Source: Ariolimax columbianus
Lineage: Eukaryota > Mollusca > Gastropoda > Stylommatophora > Arionidae
DNA length: 64,000 bases
Assembly: GCA_036924085.1 (NCBI GenBank)
Contig: JAVGWX010000004.1
Span: forward strand, 10,511,416-10,575,415
Reading direction: 5' to 3'
The notes below the pieces were generated by a model that searched no databases, had not been told where the DNA came from, and saw only the letters and a program-made list of their open reading frames with translations. Below are positions 32,451-43,311 of the stretch, piece by piece (position 1 is the stretch's first letter; each line of letters starts with the position of its first letter). Made by a program: the position numbers and the translations under genes.

Positions 32451-32814
32451 TTAAAGAACATTAACTCTCAACAAATATGTTATTCGCATTGAAACGTATT
32501 TAATATTACGTTCTAATACGCCAATTTACTTCAGAACCTCAACACTTAAGAACTTTGCTAGTTCAGAAAGTGCTCGCTCATACGTAATTTCATGTATAAG
32601 TACCAAGTGAAGAAATCTACATACAAGTGTTTCTTTCTCTCGAGTGGTTCTCTTGACAACTTTAACCTTAGAAGTACGCAGAACAAGTATGTGAAGAAGA
32701 TTGTTCTTGGGGCTAGCAATGCCACTAATGCTATTCAGACGACCACTGCAAATGATCGGTTACAGACCTCCTGTAAACAAGGAGGACCCTATGCTTTACT
32801 TCGCGATGAAAGGT
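32451..32814. other. unassigned spacer
   Basis: An 85-codon plus frame from 32592 (MYKYQVKKSTYKCFFLSSGS) has no recognised domain. It recurs unchanged at 39799 because of the duplication. Confidence 0.4.
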
Positions 32815-32885
32815 CAGGCAATCAATCAATCAATCAATCAACTAGTTAATCAGGCAATTAATCAACCAATCAATCAATTAATCAC
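32815..32885. repeat. (AATC)n microsatellite
   Basis: CAATCAATCAATCAATCAAC followed by degenerate AATC and ATTAATC units; duplicated at 40025-40092. Confidence 0.93.
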
Positions 32886-32969
32886 TCATTTTCATAGCAC
32901 ATAAAGTGTTCGCAAATAATTTCATGTACAACGGTCAAGTCAGTCATTGTAAAACTGTTTCGGTCCTCG

Positions 32970-33342
32970 GCCACACTTAGTGTACCAGAACTTGTCCAGA
33001 TCACCATAATCTACCAGAATTTGTCCACATCACCCTTAGTGTACCAGAATTTGTCCACATCAACCAAAATCTACCAGAATCTGTCCACATCACCCATTTT
33101 GTACCATAATTTGTTCATTCACCATTAGTGTACCAGAACTTGCCCACATCACCCATAATCTACCAGAATGTGTCCACATCACCCTTAGTGTATCAGAATT
33201 TGTCCACATCACCCATAATTTACCAGAATGTGTCCACATCACCCTTAGTGTACCAGAATTTGTCCACATCAGCCATAATCTACCAGAATTTGTCCACATC
33301 ACCCATAATCTTCCAGAAACTGTCCACATCACCCTTAGTGTA
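32970..33342. repeat. 30-bp minisatellite, left piece (about 12 units)
   Basis: Units ACCAGAATTTGTCCACATCA CCCTTAGTGT alternate with units ending CCCATAATCT, so the effective period is often 60 bp. The array is cut at 33342 by the LINE; the continuous version is at 40177-41375. Confidence 0.96.
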
Positions 33343-36300
33343 GGGCATCCCTACAGAAACGCCTGTTGAAATCGGATGCACGGGGCCGCAAGCCTAACAA
33401 AACAGTGCAACGTAAATCACAGTATGATGGCAGCACAACCTATTCGAAAAACGTATGGCGCTCATCCTGAGGAGACCCGCCAGGCAGCGATAGCGCCGGG
33501 CCTCACGCCTCGAAGGGGCCCACCCTTGACTACTGGTGGTCACCCACCCATGTGTCGTGGAGTCAAGGCACATGGCTATGGGGTAACGTCTATTGGCCAA
33601 AACTTCAAGACCCTCAGAATACTACAGTGGAATGCGGAGGGAGTCATTAACAAAAAACTTTCCCTAACACACCACCTGCATGAAGGTAAGATTGACGTGG
33701 CATGTATCCAGGAAACGCACCTCAACAATAACCATAAATTCTCAATCAGAGGATACCAGACCTTCCGTCTAGATAGAGAAGGTCACAAAGGAGGGGTCCT
33801 GATACTGACCAGAAACAGCATACCGAGTAGCGCGGTACCTGTCAATCACACCGGACAAGCAGAAATTGTAGGAGTTGACATAATGGCTCTAGAGACGAAA
33901 CTCCGCATTTTCAATCTGTACGGACCACCAAACAGAGACCTATCGCTCTCGAGTATGGAGGTCAGAGACTCCAACTGCATAGTAGTTGGAGATTTCAACA
34001 GCCACTCGGAGAGATGGGGATACTCTGACACAGACAGTAGAGGTGACGAAGTGGAAGATTGGGAGATAGATGCAAATCTCTCCCTAATCAATAGGCCGGA
34101 GGATAGCCCTAGCTTCTATTCAAGAACATGGCATACCACCTCGACTCCAGATTTGGCCTTCTCCACACAGGACATACACTATAAAATAGACCGCCAGGTG
34201 CTAAACCAACTGGCAGGTAGCGACCACAGGCCGATCAGGCTAACCATTGACATGGAAGTAGGCCCACAGGAAACAAAACCGCTCCCACGTTGGAATTACA
34301 AACGAGCCGACTGGGACAGATTTGCAATCCTGACAGATGGGCTGTGTGAAACCATCAACACACGAAACACCAAAATGAAGCCCATGGTAGAGAGCCTAAG
34401 CAAGGCAATAATGCAAGCCGCCACTGAAACCATCCCAAGAGGAGCTAGGAAAAACTATAAGCCCTACTGGAATGATGAGTTACAGAAAGTGGAAGATGCA
34501 GTAACTAATGCGAGGAACATGGCAGAACGAGAAAAATCCGTGGAGGCAAACATCGCCCTCAAAGCCGCCGCGGCGAAGTACAAACACACTCTCAAGCAAA
34601 CAGCAAGAGAAAGTTGGAAAAATAAAACGGAAAGTTTAAACCTGGACAAAGAAGGGAACAAGCTATGGAAGCTAGTCAGAGCCATGAACGACGAAACCCC
34701 GTCAAATAAACAAATTACTATCAAGCAAGGCGAGAACTTGATCACAGGTAAGAAAGCCGCAAACGCCTTTGTCGATCACTATGCCAGAGCAAACCACATC
34801 GAGGTCCCTGCAGATAAGCATACAGACATTAGCGAAGAGCTAAAGGGGCACGAAAACATAAATACGGCTCCTGAAGAGCACATGATGGCCAAACTAACAA
34901 TGCGCGAAATGGAAGAGGCTATGAGAACACTAAAGAGAAGGAAATCTCCCGGAAAAGACGGGATAACAAACGAAATGCTGATGGGGCTGGGCCAAACAGC
35001 GAAGGAAAAACTACTATCAGTCCTGAACCAAAGCTGGAAAAGGGGTATTGTACCCCAGGCATGGAAAGATGCAATACTGGTACCAGTACCAAAAACAGGA
35101 AAGGACAAAACAGATCCGAATGGATACAGGCCCATAAGCCTACTGAGCTGTGTCGGCAAGCTGATGGAACGGATGATAAACACCAGACTGATGTGGCATC
35201 TGGAAGAAAAACGAATACTAATTCCACAGCAAGCCGGCTTTAGACAGCACAGATCCACTGAGGACCAGGTCATCCTCATAGCCCAGGAGATAGAAGATGC
35301 CTACCAGGCACAGAAACACACAGTAGCTGTTTGGGTGGACCTGGAAAAGGCATTTGACAAAGTCTGGAAGGATGGACTTAGAGTCAAGCTAAGAAGAAGT
35401 GATGTTTGTGGGAAGATGTACAAGTGGATCAACCACTACCTCAAACAAAGAACGGCCAGAGTCCAAGTACAAGGGCAGATGAGCAAAAAGGTGACACTCG
35501 AGCAGGGAGTACCCCAAGGGGGAGTACTGTCACCCACACTCTTCCTGGTATATATAAACGATATTACAGAGAATATACCAAGAAGAGTCCATAGCTCAAT
35601 GTTTGCAGACGATCTGGCTATGTGGACCTCTGAAAAGAATCTCACCATAGCAAGAAATCGGATGCAAACGGCCCTAACATCGCTGGAAGAGTGGGCGAAC
35701 TCATGGCTGGTCAAAATAAACGAGGAGAAAACCACGTGCACAATATTCTCGCTCTCATTAAAACCCCAAAGTACCAAATTAAGCCTAAATGGCAAAATCC
35801 TGCAGCCAAACGACAACCCAACCTATCTGGGAGTCACATTTGATCGGCGCATGACATGGAAAAGTCAGATTGAGAGAAACCGAATGAAAGCCAGAGAAAG
35901 AATGGCGATCATGAGGAAACTTGCTGGCACAAGCTGGGGAGCAGACGAAGGCATACTAAAGAAACTGTACACTGGAAGAGTGAGACCAGTTCTCGAGTAT
36001 GGCATCGCGGCATGGACAACAGCAGCGAAGGCGAACTTCGATAAAGTTAACAAACTTCAAAACCAAGCTATGAGAATCATAACTGGTGGAATGAAGTCAA
36101 CGCCAATTGTAGAACTTGAAAAGATTACAAAACTGCAATCCATGACCGACAGAAGAGACTGCAGAGCCCAGCTGCAGTCAGAGAAACTCCGAAGACTGAC
36201 GGACCATCCAATGTACCAGAGGCTAAACAATTTGGGAACTGGGAAACTAAAGCGGAGAAACTTTGCAGAAATAGCCAAAGCAAAGATGCACGAAGATCCC

Positions 36301-37310
36301 ATAAACGCACTAACAACACCAAAACCCATCACTACTGTACGAAAACCTACTTGGAGGCAGGATATATTTCCAGAGGTGGTAGAAAATATACCAGGTATTG
36401 CAAACAAAAACTGCCAGACCGAAAAAGAAAGGAGAGACACTACCTTAAGCTTCATAACGAAAAGCTACCCAAGCATGGACTGGACCCATGCATACACCGA
36501 CGGTTCTGTAACAAACACTACACAGAACGGAGGGGCAGGAGCATTCCTGAACCTACCAAATGGCAGAAAAATAACACTGTCATTCGCTACTGGTAAGTAC
36601 ACGAGCAATTTCAGAGCAGAGGCAGAGGCACTGAGGGCGGCAGTGGAAGAAATGGTAACACACAGTGAAAATGAGAGCCATATAGTCCTGCTGACAGATG
36701 CTCTCGAAGTAGTCACAGCGCTAAAAAGCCAGAAAAACACTGAGCTTAATGACTTAAGAGCAGCACTCTGCAAACTGTGCCAACAGTCCGCACCAAAAAG
36801 GGTAGTGGTACAGTGGGTTCCGTCACACTGCAACATCCAAGGCAACGAGGAGGCAGACAGACTGGCAAAAGAAGGTGCAAGGCTACCACAAATAGATACC
36901 AGTATGACGTACGAAGAGTCAAAACGGCTTATCAAAGCCAGGTACATGTCCAAATGGGAAACCGAACATACTGGTTACACCAAAAACGATGCCTATTACC
37001 AGTTGAACCGAAGAGAGCAGGTCGTTGTCTTCAGACTTCGCACTGGCCACAACAGACTGAGGTACCACCTCTTCAACAAATTGAAGATAGGGTGTACCGA
37101 CGAATGCCCGTGCGGTACTGGTAAAATGACCACTGAACATCTGCTGCAGAACTGCCCGACATACGAGGATCAGAGAGAGCAGATGTGGCCATTGCCAGTG
37201 GAACTGCAAGACAAGCTCTATGGTAGTGGCGAGAGTCTCAGGATGACCGCCGCTTTTTTCGAGAAAATAATGGTTACTGTCTGACTGTGTACGCAGAAGA
37301 AGAAGAAGAA
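33343..37310 (+). mobile_element. intact Jockey/I-like LINE (3968 bp)
   Basis: Begins GGGCATCCCTACAGAAACGC immediately after the left duplicate and ends with a (GAA)n tail (about 37295-37310) directly before the right duplicate. A single open frame fills almost the whole element, with only 33 bp of leader and about 26 bp between stop and tail. No separate gag-like ORF1 is present, so the element may be 5' truncated upstream of the protein or may belong to a single-ORF lineage. A partial second copy lies at 9069-9989 on the minus strand with the same 3' end (TCTGAC-GTACG-AAGAAG). Retrotransposition would be by target-primed reverse transcription. Confidence 0.93.
33376..37284 (+). CDS. LINE polyprotein: endonuclease, reverse transcriptase, RNase H, zinc knuckle
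   Basis: 1302 codons without a stop. Residues about 80-292 form an endonuclease/exonuclease/phosphatase domain: LRILQWNAEG (N86), IQETH (E113), VVGDFNSH (D206, N208), SDHRPI (D283, H284). Residues about 505-800 form the reverse transcriptase: RKSPGKDGI, NGYRPISLLS, WVDLEKAFDKVW (D655), LEQGVPQGGVLSPTLF and SMFADDLAMW (D745, D746). Residues about 1033-1168 form RNase H: AYTDGS (D1042), FRAEAEAL (E1082), LLTDAL (D1108), H1151 and GNEEAD (D1161). The tail has a CPCGTGKMTTEHLLQNC knuckle (C1244, C1246, H1255, C1260). All catalytic residues are present, so the protein could be active. The protein would nick target DNA, copy its own RNA and degrade the hybrid. The first ATG is used here; a later ATG at residue 17 or 18 is possible. 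Substrate site preference is unknown. Confidence 0.95.
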   Translation: MHGAASLTKQCNVNHSMMAAQPIRKTYGAHPEETRQAAIAPGLTPRRGPPLTTGGHPPMCRGVKAHGYGVTSIGQNFKTLRILQWNAEGVINKKLSLTHHLHEGKIDVACIQETHLNNNHKFSIRGYQTFRLDREGHKGGVLILTRNSIPSSAVPVNHTGQAEIVGVDIMALETKLRIFNLYGPPNRDLSLSSMEVRDSNCIVVGDFNSHSERWGYSDTDSRGDEVEDWEIDANLSLINRPEDSPSFYSRTWHTTSTPDLAFSTQDIHYKIDRQVLNQLAGSDHRPIRLTIDMEVGPQETKPLPRWNYKRADWDRFAILTDGLCETINTRNTKMKPMVESLSKAIMQAATETIPRGARKNYKPYWNDELQKVEDAVTNARNMAEREKSVEANIALKAAAAKYKHTLKQTARESWKNKTESLNLDKEGNKLWKLVRAMNDETPSNKQITIKQGENLITGKKAANAFVDHYARANHIEVPADKHTDISEELKGHENINTAPEEHMMAKLTMREMEEAMRTLKRRKSPGKDGITNEMLMGLGQTAKEKLLSVLNQSWKRGIVPQAWKDAILVPVPKTGKDKTDPNGYRPISLLSCVGKLMERMINTRLMWHLEEKRILIPQQAGFRQHRSTEDQVILIAQEIEDAYQAQKHTVAVWVDLEKAFDKVWKDGLRVKLRRSDVCGKMYKWINHYLKQRTARVQVQGQMSKKVTLEQGVPQGGVLSPTLFLVYINDITENIPRRVHSSMFADDLAMWTSEKNLTIARNRMQTALTSLEEWANSWLVKINEEKTTCTIFSLSLKPQSTKLSLNGKILQPNDNPTYLGVTFDRRMTWKSQIERNRMKARERMAIMRKLAGTSWGADEGILKKLYTGRVRPVLEYGIAAWTTAAKANFDKVNKLQNQAMRIITGGMKSTPIVELEKITKLQSMTDRRDCRAQLQSEKLRRLTDHPMYQRLNNLGTGKLKRRNFAEIAKAKMHEDPINALTTPKPITTVRKPTWRQDIFPEVVENIPGIANKNCQTEKERRDTTLSFITKSYPSMDWTHAYTDGSVTNTTQNGGAGAFLNLPNGRKITLSFATGKYTSNFRAEAEALRAAVEEMVTHSENESHIVLLTDALEVVTALKSQKNTELNDLRAALCKLCQQSAPKRVVVQWVPSHCNIQGNEEADRLAKEGARLPQIDTSMTYEESKRLIKARYMSKWETEHTGYTKNDAYYQLNRREQVVVFRLRTGHNRLRYHLFNKLKIGCTDECPCGTGKMTTEHLLQNCPTYEDQREQMWPLPVELQDKLYGSGESLRMTAAFFEKIMVTV

Positions 37311-37690
37311 GAATTGTGACAGTAGTGTCTACTGAATACAAATTATTTTTATTCTGCAAGATGTCTTCATTATCTAATCTAAGGCCAACAAGAACAGGAG
37401 AGGCGAGAGATTCCATCCTAGGCTCACCCCTGTTTGCACCTTAAATCTCCTCCATGTACCAATCTACCAATTGTGTGCTTGTACATGTTATGGATGAAAG
37501 TTGCGTACTTTTGTGGTATCCGGTATTGTCTCAACAGTTACCATAAAGCACTTCGACCCGCACTGTCAAACGCCTTTTGAGTCTATACAATTTGCGTATA
37601 TGGATGATTTCCATTCAATACTTTGTTCTACTAGAAGCGTAGCTATATGATATGTGCATGATCTTCCCTGGAGACCAATAATCAATAACA
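37311..37690 (-). pseudogene. RTE-like RT fragment (duplicate)
   Basis: The part of the RTE-like element upstream of its YVDD motif, repeated by the large duplication: QKAFDSAGRSALW and LLRQYRIPQKYATFIHNMYK are present, but the rest of the protein is cut off at 37311 by the LINE junction. Confidence 0.85.
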
Positions 37691-37781
37691 ATCCAAATTA
37701 AGTATTTTTTTAAAATTGGTCTTTTGTTATCTGGAAATATTACAACATGAAATATACTTATATTTTACATTAGTGTCTTAT

Positions 37782-39546
37782 AATAATAATAGCTGTCCAT
37801 CGTTGTCGATGAGGACCGCCGACATCATCCATGTCACAGATTGCCCTGTTGGGTGTGGGTGCGCATGTGGCTGAACAGGCCAATGCGGGCACGAAAACAT
37901 CTGCTACATATCGGGCACACGAGGTTTGTAGAAGGGGATGGTGTTCCCGCTGCTCGGGATTTCCGCGTCTCGCGTCTGCTCTGGGCTTTCACAATACGGT
38001 CGTCTTCACCGGCAGCTACACCCGATTTTACTGCGTTTCTCCAGTCAGATCTGTTTTGCGCAAGACATTCCCAGGTGTCGATGTCTATCTGGAAAACTTT
38101 TCAATGAGTCCTTCAGACCGTCTTTAAAACGTTTCTTTGGGCAACCTCTCTCGTGCCATCCCTCTTTCAGCTCGCCGTAGAGAAGCTTCTTTGGGAGCCG
38201 CTGGTCTGACATACGGACGAGGTGTCCGGCCCATCCTAGTCGTGCTTTCTCTAGCAGTGCATGGATGCTGGGCATGTTAGCCCTCGAGAGAACCTCAATG
38301 TCAGTGACACGATCTTGCCATCGGATGTGGAATATTCGCCTCAGGCAACCTGTGTGGAAGTGGTTTAACCTCCTTGCATGTCCAGAGTATTCAGTCCAGC
38401 TTTACCAGCGTATAGTAGGGTTGGAATGATGGTTGCATGGTAGACTTTGAGTTTGGTATTGACGCTGATGCCACGACGTGCCCAGACTATCAAGCGCATT
38501 CTACCAAAGGCTGTGCTGGCCTTTGCTATTCTGCTTGCCACCTCATCGTCTAGGCTGACAGATCTCGACAGCGTGCTGCCCAAATATGTGAATTTGTCTA
38601 CGGCATTCAGCGTCTGCCCGCTGACTGTAGTCTCTTGTTTTGTGTACGGCATGCCTGGTGCTGGTTGGTACATGACCTCTGTTTTTTTGGCATTTATGGC
38701 CAGGCCAAAATTTTCGCATGCGGCAGAGAACTGGTCCATTCCAACCTGCATGTTCAGTTCTGAGTGCTCATTAGAGCGCAGTCGTCAGCAAATACAAGTT
38801 CCCTGATTATGTCGCCAGCCACTTTGGTTTTGGCCTTCATTCTTCTGGGATTGAGTAATTTGCCATCTGTGCGGTACTTTATTGGTATTCCAAGCTCCAG
38901 TGATCTGAAGGCGTCTGTCATCGTGGCCGCGAACATCATGCTGAACAAAGTCGGGGCGAGTACACATCCTTGTTTTACTCCGTTTGATACTATAAACGTT
39001 TTAGAGATTGCACCGCTGTCCAGTACACGAGCACACATGCCTCCGTGTAGCTGTTTCACCATTGTTATGAACTTGTTGGGGCAGCCAAACTTAGACATTT
39101 TCATCCACAGCCCTCCTCTGTTTACTGTATGAAATGCCTTTGTCAAATCAATAAATGTGGTGTACAAGGCCTGATTATGTTCTCGACACTTCTCTTGTAC
39201 TTGGCGAGCGGCAAAAATCATGTCCACTGTTCCTCTTCCCGCTCTGAATCCACATTGGCTTTCTGGGAGATGGTGGCTTTGTTCAAAGTGTTTGTTGAGC
39301 CTGTTTAGCAGTAAGCGCGCTAGGATCTTGCCTGCTACGGAGAGTAGCGATACTCCACGATGATTGTCGCATTCCTGACGATTGCCTTTTTTTTTGTACA
39401 GGTGAACGATTGAGGCGTCCTTTAGCTACTGCGGAATTTGTCCTTCAGCCCACATGTGACAGAAGAGTTCAGTGATCCTTCCGGTGAGGGATGGGCCAGC
39501 TGTCTTATATACCTCTGCTGGTATTGCATCAGCTCCTGGAGCTTTT
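37782..39546 (-). mobile_element. 5'-truncated zinc-finger LINE, right copy
   Basis: Copy of 30575-32339 carried by the duplication. The translated blocks are the same, including LVFADDCALM and the terminal CPICSRCFRARIGLFSHMRT, and the same stops and shifts are present, which shows that the damage predates the duplication. Confidence 0.9.
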
Positions 39547-40176
39547 CATTGGTGTCTTATTATCTATAATATGCCATATTTTGTTTTCAAAATTGGTCTT
39601 CTGTTATCTGGGAATATTACAACATGAAATATACTTAAATTTTACATTGGTACGTTATTAAAGAACATTAACTCTCAACAAATATGTTATTCGCATTGAA
39701 ACGTATTTAATATTACGTTCTAATACGCCAATTTACTTCAGAACCTCAACACTTAAGAACTTTGCTAGTTCAGAAAGTGCTCGCTCATACGTAATTTCAT
39801 GTATAAGTACCAAGTGAAGAAATCTACATACAAGTGTTTCTTTCTCTCGAGTGGTTCTCTTGACAACTTTAACCTTAGAAGTACGCAGAACAAGTATGTG
39901 AAGAAGATTGTTCTTGGGGCTAGCAATGCCACTAATGCTATTCAGACGACCACTGCAAATGATCGGTTACAGACCTCCTGTAAACAAGGAGGACCCTATG
40001 CTTTACTTCGCGATGAAAGGTCAGGCAATCAATCAATCAATCAATCAACTAGTTAATCAGGCAATTAATCAACCAATCAATCAATTAATCACTCATTTTC
40101 ATAGCACATAAAGTGTTCGCAAATAATTTCATGTACAACGGTCAAGTCAGTCATTGTAAAACTGTTTCGGTCCTCG

Positions 40177-41375
40177 GCCACACTTAGTGTACCAGAACTT
40201 GTCCAGATCACCATAATCTACCAGAATTTGTCCACATCACCCTTAGTGTACCAGAATTTGTCCACATCAACCAAAATCTACCAGAATCTGTCCACATCAC
40301 CCATTTTGTACCATAATTTGTTCATTCACCATTAGTGTACCAGAACTTGCCCACATCACCCATAATCTACCAGAATGTGTCCACATCACCCTTAGTGTAT
40401 CAGAATTTGTCCACATCACCCATAATTTACCAGAATGTGTCCACATCACCCTTAGTGTACCAGAATTTGTCCACATCAGCCATAATCTACCAGAATTTGT
40501 CCACATCACCCATAATCTTCCAGAAACTGTCCACATCACCCTTAGTGTACCAGAACTTGCCCACATCACCCTTATTGTACCATAATTTGTTCACTCACCA
40601 TTAGTGTACCAGAATGTCTTCACATCACCCATAATCTACCAGAATTTGTCCACATCACCCTTAGTGTACCAGAATTTGTCCACTTCACCCATAATCTACC
40701 AGAATTTGTCCACATCACCCTTAGTGTACCAGAATTTGTCAACATCACCCATTATCTTCCAGAATCTGTCCACATCACCCTTTGTGTACCAGAACTTGCC
40801 CACATCACCCTTATTGTACCATAATTTGTTCACTCACCATTAGTGTACCAGAATGTGTCCACATCACCCTTAGTGTACCAGAATTTGTCCACATCAACCA
40901 CAATCTACCATAATTTGTCCACATCACCCTTAGTGTACCAGAATTTGTCCACATCACCCATAATCTACCAGAATTTGTCCACATCACCCTAAGTGTAACA
41001 AAATTTGTCCACATCACCCATAATCTACCAGAATTTGTCTACATCACCCTTATTGTACCATAATTTGTTCACTCACCATTAGTGTACCAGGATGTCTTCA
41101 CATCACCCTTTGTGTACCAGAATTTGTCCACATCACCCTTAGTGTACCAGAATGTGTCTACATCACCCTTAGTGTACCAGAATTTGTCTACATCACCCTT
41201 AGTGTACCAGAAATTGTCCACATCACCCTTAGTGTTCCAGAATGTGTTCACTCACCATCAGTCTACCAGAATGTGTTCACTCACCCTTAGTGTACCAGAA
41301 TGTGTTCACTCACCCTTAGTGTACCAGAATGTGTTCACTCACCCTTAGTCTACAAGAATGTGTTCACTTACCACA
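40177..41375. repeat. 30-bp minisatellite, full array (about 40 units)
   Basis: Unit ACCAGAATTTGTCCACATCA CCCTTAGTGT with alternating CCCATAATCT variant, plus an ATTGTACCATAATTTGTTCA CTCACC variant recurring near 40310, 40570, 40820 and 41050 that suggests a higher-order block of roughly 240-260 bp. Units after 41240 drift to GTGTTCACTCACC. Confidence 0.96.
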
Positions 41376-41729
41376 AGTCAGACCTATCCAACAGTTGCAG
41401 TGGGCCCAAGAGCCATCCCATGTTTCGTGGCACCTCTGTACACCAGCCACGGCACACAGTTTGAGAACAACTGGAGTAAGGGAGGAAAGTATGCAGACAA
41501 TCACTTTTATACAACAGAATATTTGCCTACAACCATTTTGATTATTGCAAGAACCCTGTCACATGGTAGCCTGTAAGACCATCACCAAACTCGCACAAGC
41601 TGCCTGTCGAGCACATAGCTTCAGCAAAACCACCACGCGGACTCATGTCCTGTGCCATTAGTTTCAGTTCTTCGACGTCTCCTTTATCGATTTTATTTGA
41701 GTGTACCTGACTATACCTGTTGAGGTTTG
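41376..41729. other. unassigned spacer
   Basis: More GC-rich than its surroundings, with two overlapping 70-codon plus frames that show no recognised domain. Confidence 0.4.
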
Positions 41730-42182
41730 GGGATTATAGTAGCACAGTGATGTTATTATAGTGGCACAGTGATGTGATTATAGTTGCACAGGGAAGGGGT
41801 TATAGTAGCACATAGATGGGAATATAGTGGCACAGTGATGGGGCTATAGTGGGACAGGGATGGGATTATAGTGGCACATGGATGGGGTTATAGTGGCACA
41901 GTGATGTGATTATAGTTGCACAGGGAAGGGGTTATAGTAGCACATAGATGGGAATATAGTGGCACAGTGATGGGGCTATAGTGGCACAGGGATGGGATTA
42001 TAGTGGCACATGGATGGGGCTATAGTGGGACAAGGATGGGATTATAGTGGCACAGGCATGGGATTATAGTGGCACAGGCATGGGATTATAGTGGCACAGG
42101 CATGGGATTATAGTGAGACAGGCATGGGATTATAGTGGCACAGGGATGGGGTTATAGTGGCACAGGGATGGGGTTATAGTGC
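41730..42182. repeat. 22-bp minisatellite, about 20 copies
   Basis: Unit GATTATAGTGGCACAGGCAT GG with variants GTTATAG, GTTGCAC and GGACAGG. A block of about six units near 41745-41880 is repeated at about 41883-42020. Confidence 0.96.
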
Positions 42183-42189
42183 CACATGA

Positions 42190-42456
42190 CTTGATTGAGT
42201 AAGAAAACTCGTGCCTACCGCCCTATTTTGACGTCGTAGGGCACGCTTGACAGGTTATAGTGTTACTATTCTTAGCCAATCCTTAGAGTTCGTAACACGC
42301 AGGTGAGCATGTTACTAAACACCCCTTGTTATTTGTTTTTGTAAATACAGAGCCGTCTATTCAAGAAATACTCTGTTATTAAGAAAGATTATTGTTATAG
42401 ATATTGAGAGAGATAATAATTGTGCCGAATAAAGGGCAAGACATGACATGACATGA
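42190..42456 (+). mobile_element. possible retroposon with (ACATG)n tail
   Basis: Ends CCGAATAAAGGGCAAG followed by ACATGACATGACATGAG, like a short retroposon 3' tail. Near its start CGTGCCTAC and GTAGGGCACG can pair as a hairpin. No polymerase III boxes were found and no second copy is in the window. Confidence 0.3.
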
Positions 42457-42632
42457 GATGGTCTGATCATTTCCTGGGCACACACTCTGACCATGGTCCG
42501 ATCATCTCCTGTGCACACACTCTGACCATGGTCCGATCATCTCCTGTGCACACACTCTGACCGTGGTGTAATCATCTCCTGTGCACACACTCTGACCGTG
42601 GTTTGATCATCTCCTGGGCACACACTCTGACT
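42457..42632. repeat. 35-bp minisatellite, 5 copies
   Basis: Unit GATCATCTCCTGTGCACACA CTCTGACCATGGTCC, directly following the tail of the preceding retroposon-like sequence. Confidence 0.95.
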
Positions 42633-42929
42633 AATTATCACTGCACACATGTAACACATGAAGGCCATGATATAAGAGACGAGGAAGCCCACATGACCGA
42701 CAGGTGGATGATGCAACATAAATAATATAACAACGCAGAATGACAACAACACACAAGACCTAAGAAAGACAAAATCTGCCCCCACTCCACACCCCCTCGT
42801 CACTTGTCGGCATAATTCAAGTCGGTAAAGAATAATCTATTACTGTAAGAGATTTCAGAGAAAACATTGACCAAACATTGACATACATGATATAATTCTA
42901 CAAAATAGACATTTTATTAACGAACGTCA
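42633..42929. other. unassigned spacer
   Basis: No recognised content. Confidence 0.5.
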
Positions 42930-43290
42930 AGAGAGCCTCAAAGACATGAACGTCACGAGACTCGAAAGACATGAACGTCATGAGACTCCAAAGACATGAA
43001 CGTCACGAGACCTTAAAGACATGAACGTCACGAGACTCAAAAGACATGAACGTCACGAGACTCCAAAGACATGAACGTCACGAGACCTCAAAGACATGAA
43101 CGTCACGAGACCCCAAAGACATGAACGTCCCGAGACCCCAAAGACTTAACCGCCAAGGAACACCAACGACATAAACGTCACGAGACCTCAAAGACATGAA
43201 TGTCACGAGAACCTAAAGACTTGACCGCAAAGGGACCCCAAAGAGTTGACCGCCAAGGGACCCCAAAGACTTGACCGCCAAGAGACCCTA
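42930..43290. repeat. 25-bp minisatellite, about 14 copies
   Basis: Unit CAAAGACATGAACGTCACGA GACTC; the last third is a diverged form (AAAGACTTGACCGCCAAGGG ACCCC). Confidence 0.96.
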
Positions 43291-43311
43291 ATAACAAAAA
43301 ATGACAAAAAA

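Larger units (their letters stand above)
30104..33342. repeat. 3239-bp direct duplication, left copy
   Basis: Identical to 37311-40549 at a constant offset of 7207 apart from isolated substitutions seen near 30443 (GTAGCTGTATG versus GTAGCTATATG) and 31091 (ACCTCGATG versus ACCTCAATG). It contains the 5' part of an RTE-like fragment, a zinc-finger LINE, unassigned sequence, an (AATC)n tract and the beginning of a 30-bp minisatellite. It ends exactly where the intact LINE begins. Confidence 0.95.
37311..40549. repeat. 3239-bp direct duplication, right copy
   Basis: Same content as 30104-33342, starting GAATTGTGACAGTAGTGTCT directly after the LINE's (GAA)n tail. At its right end the 30-bp minisatellite simply continues, so this side joins original flanking DNA, just as the left copy joins original RTE sequence at 30103/30104. 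The order is therefore target, LINE, target. Confidence 0.95.

Noticed and set aside
30104..40549. The LINE and its two flanks as an LTR retrotransposon with 3.2-kb LTRs
   Set aside because: The internal part is a non-LTR LINE with endonuclease and (GAA)n tail. The flanks lack TG...CA ends and contain other truncated elements, and no primer binding site or polypurine tract of the LTR type was seen.
42537..42803. 88-codon minus frame with a hydrophobic stretch (possible membrane protein)
   Set aside because: Half of it is translated minisatellite and the rest has no recognised motif or second line of evidence.
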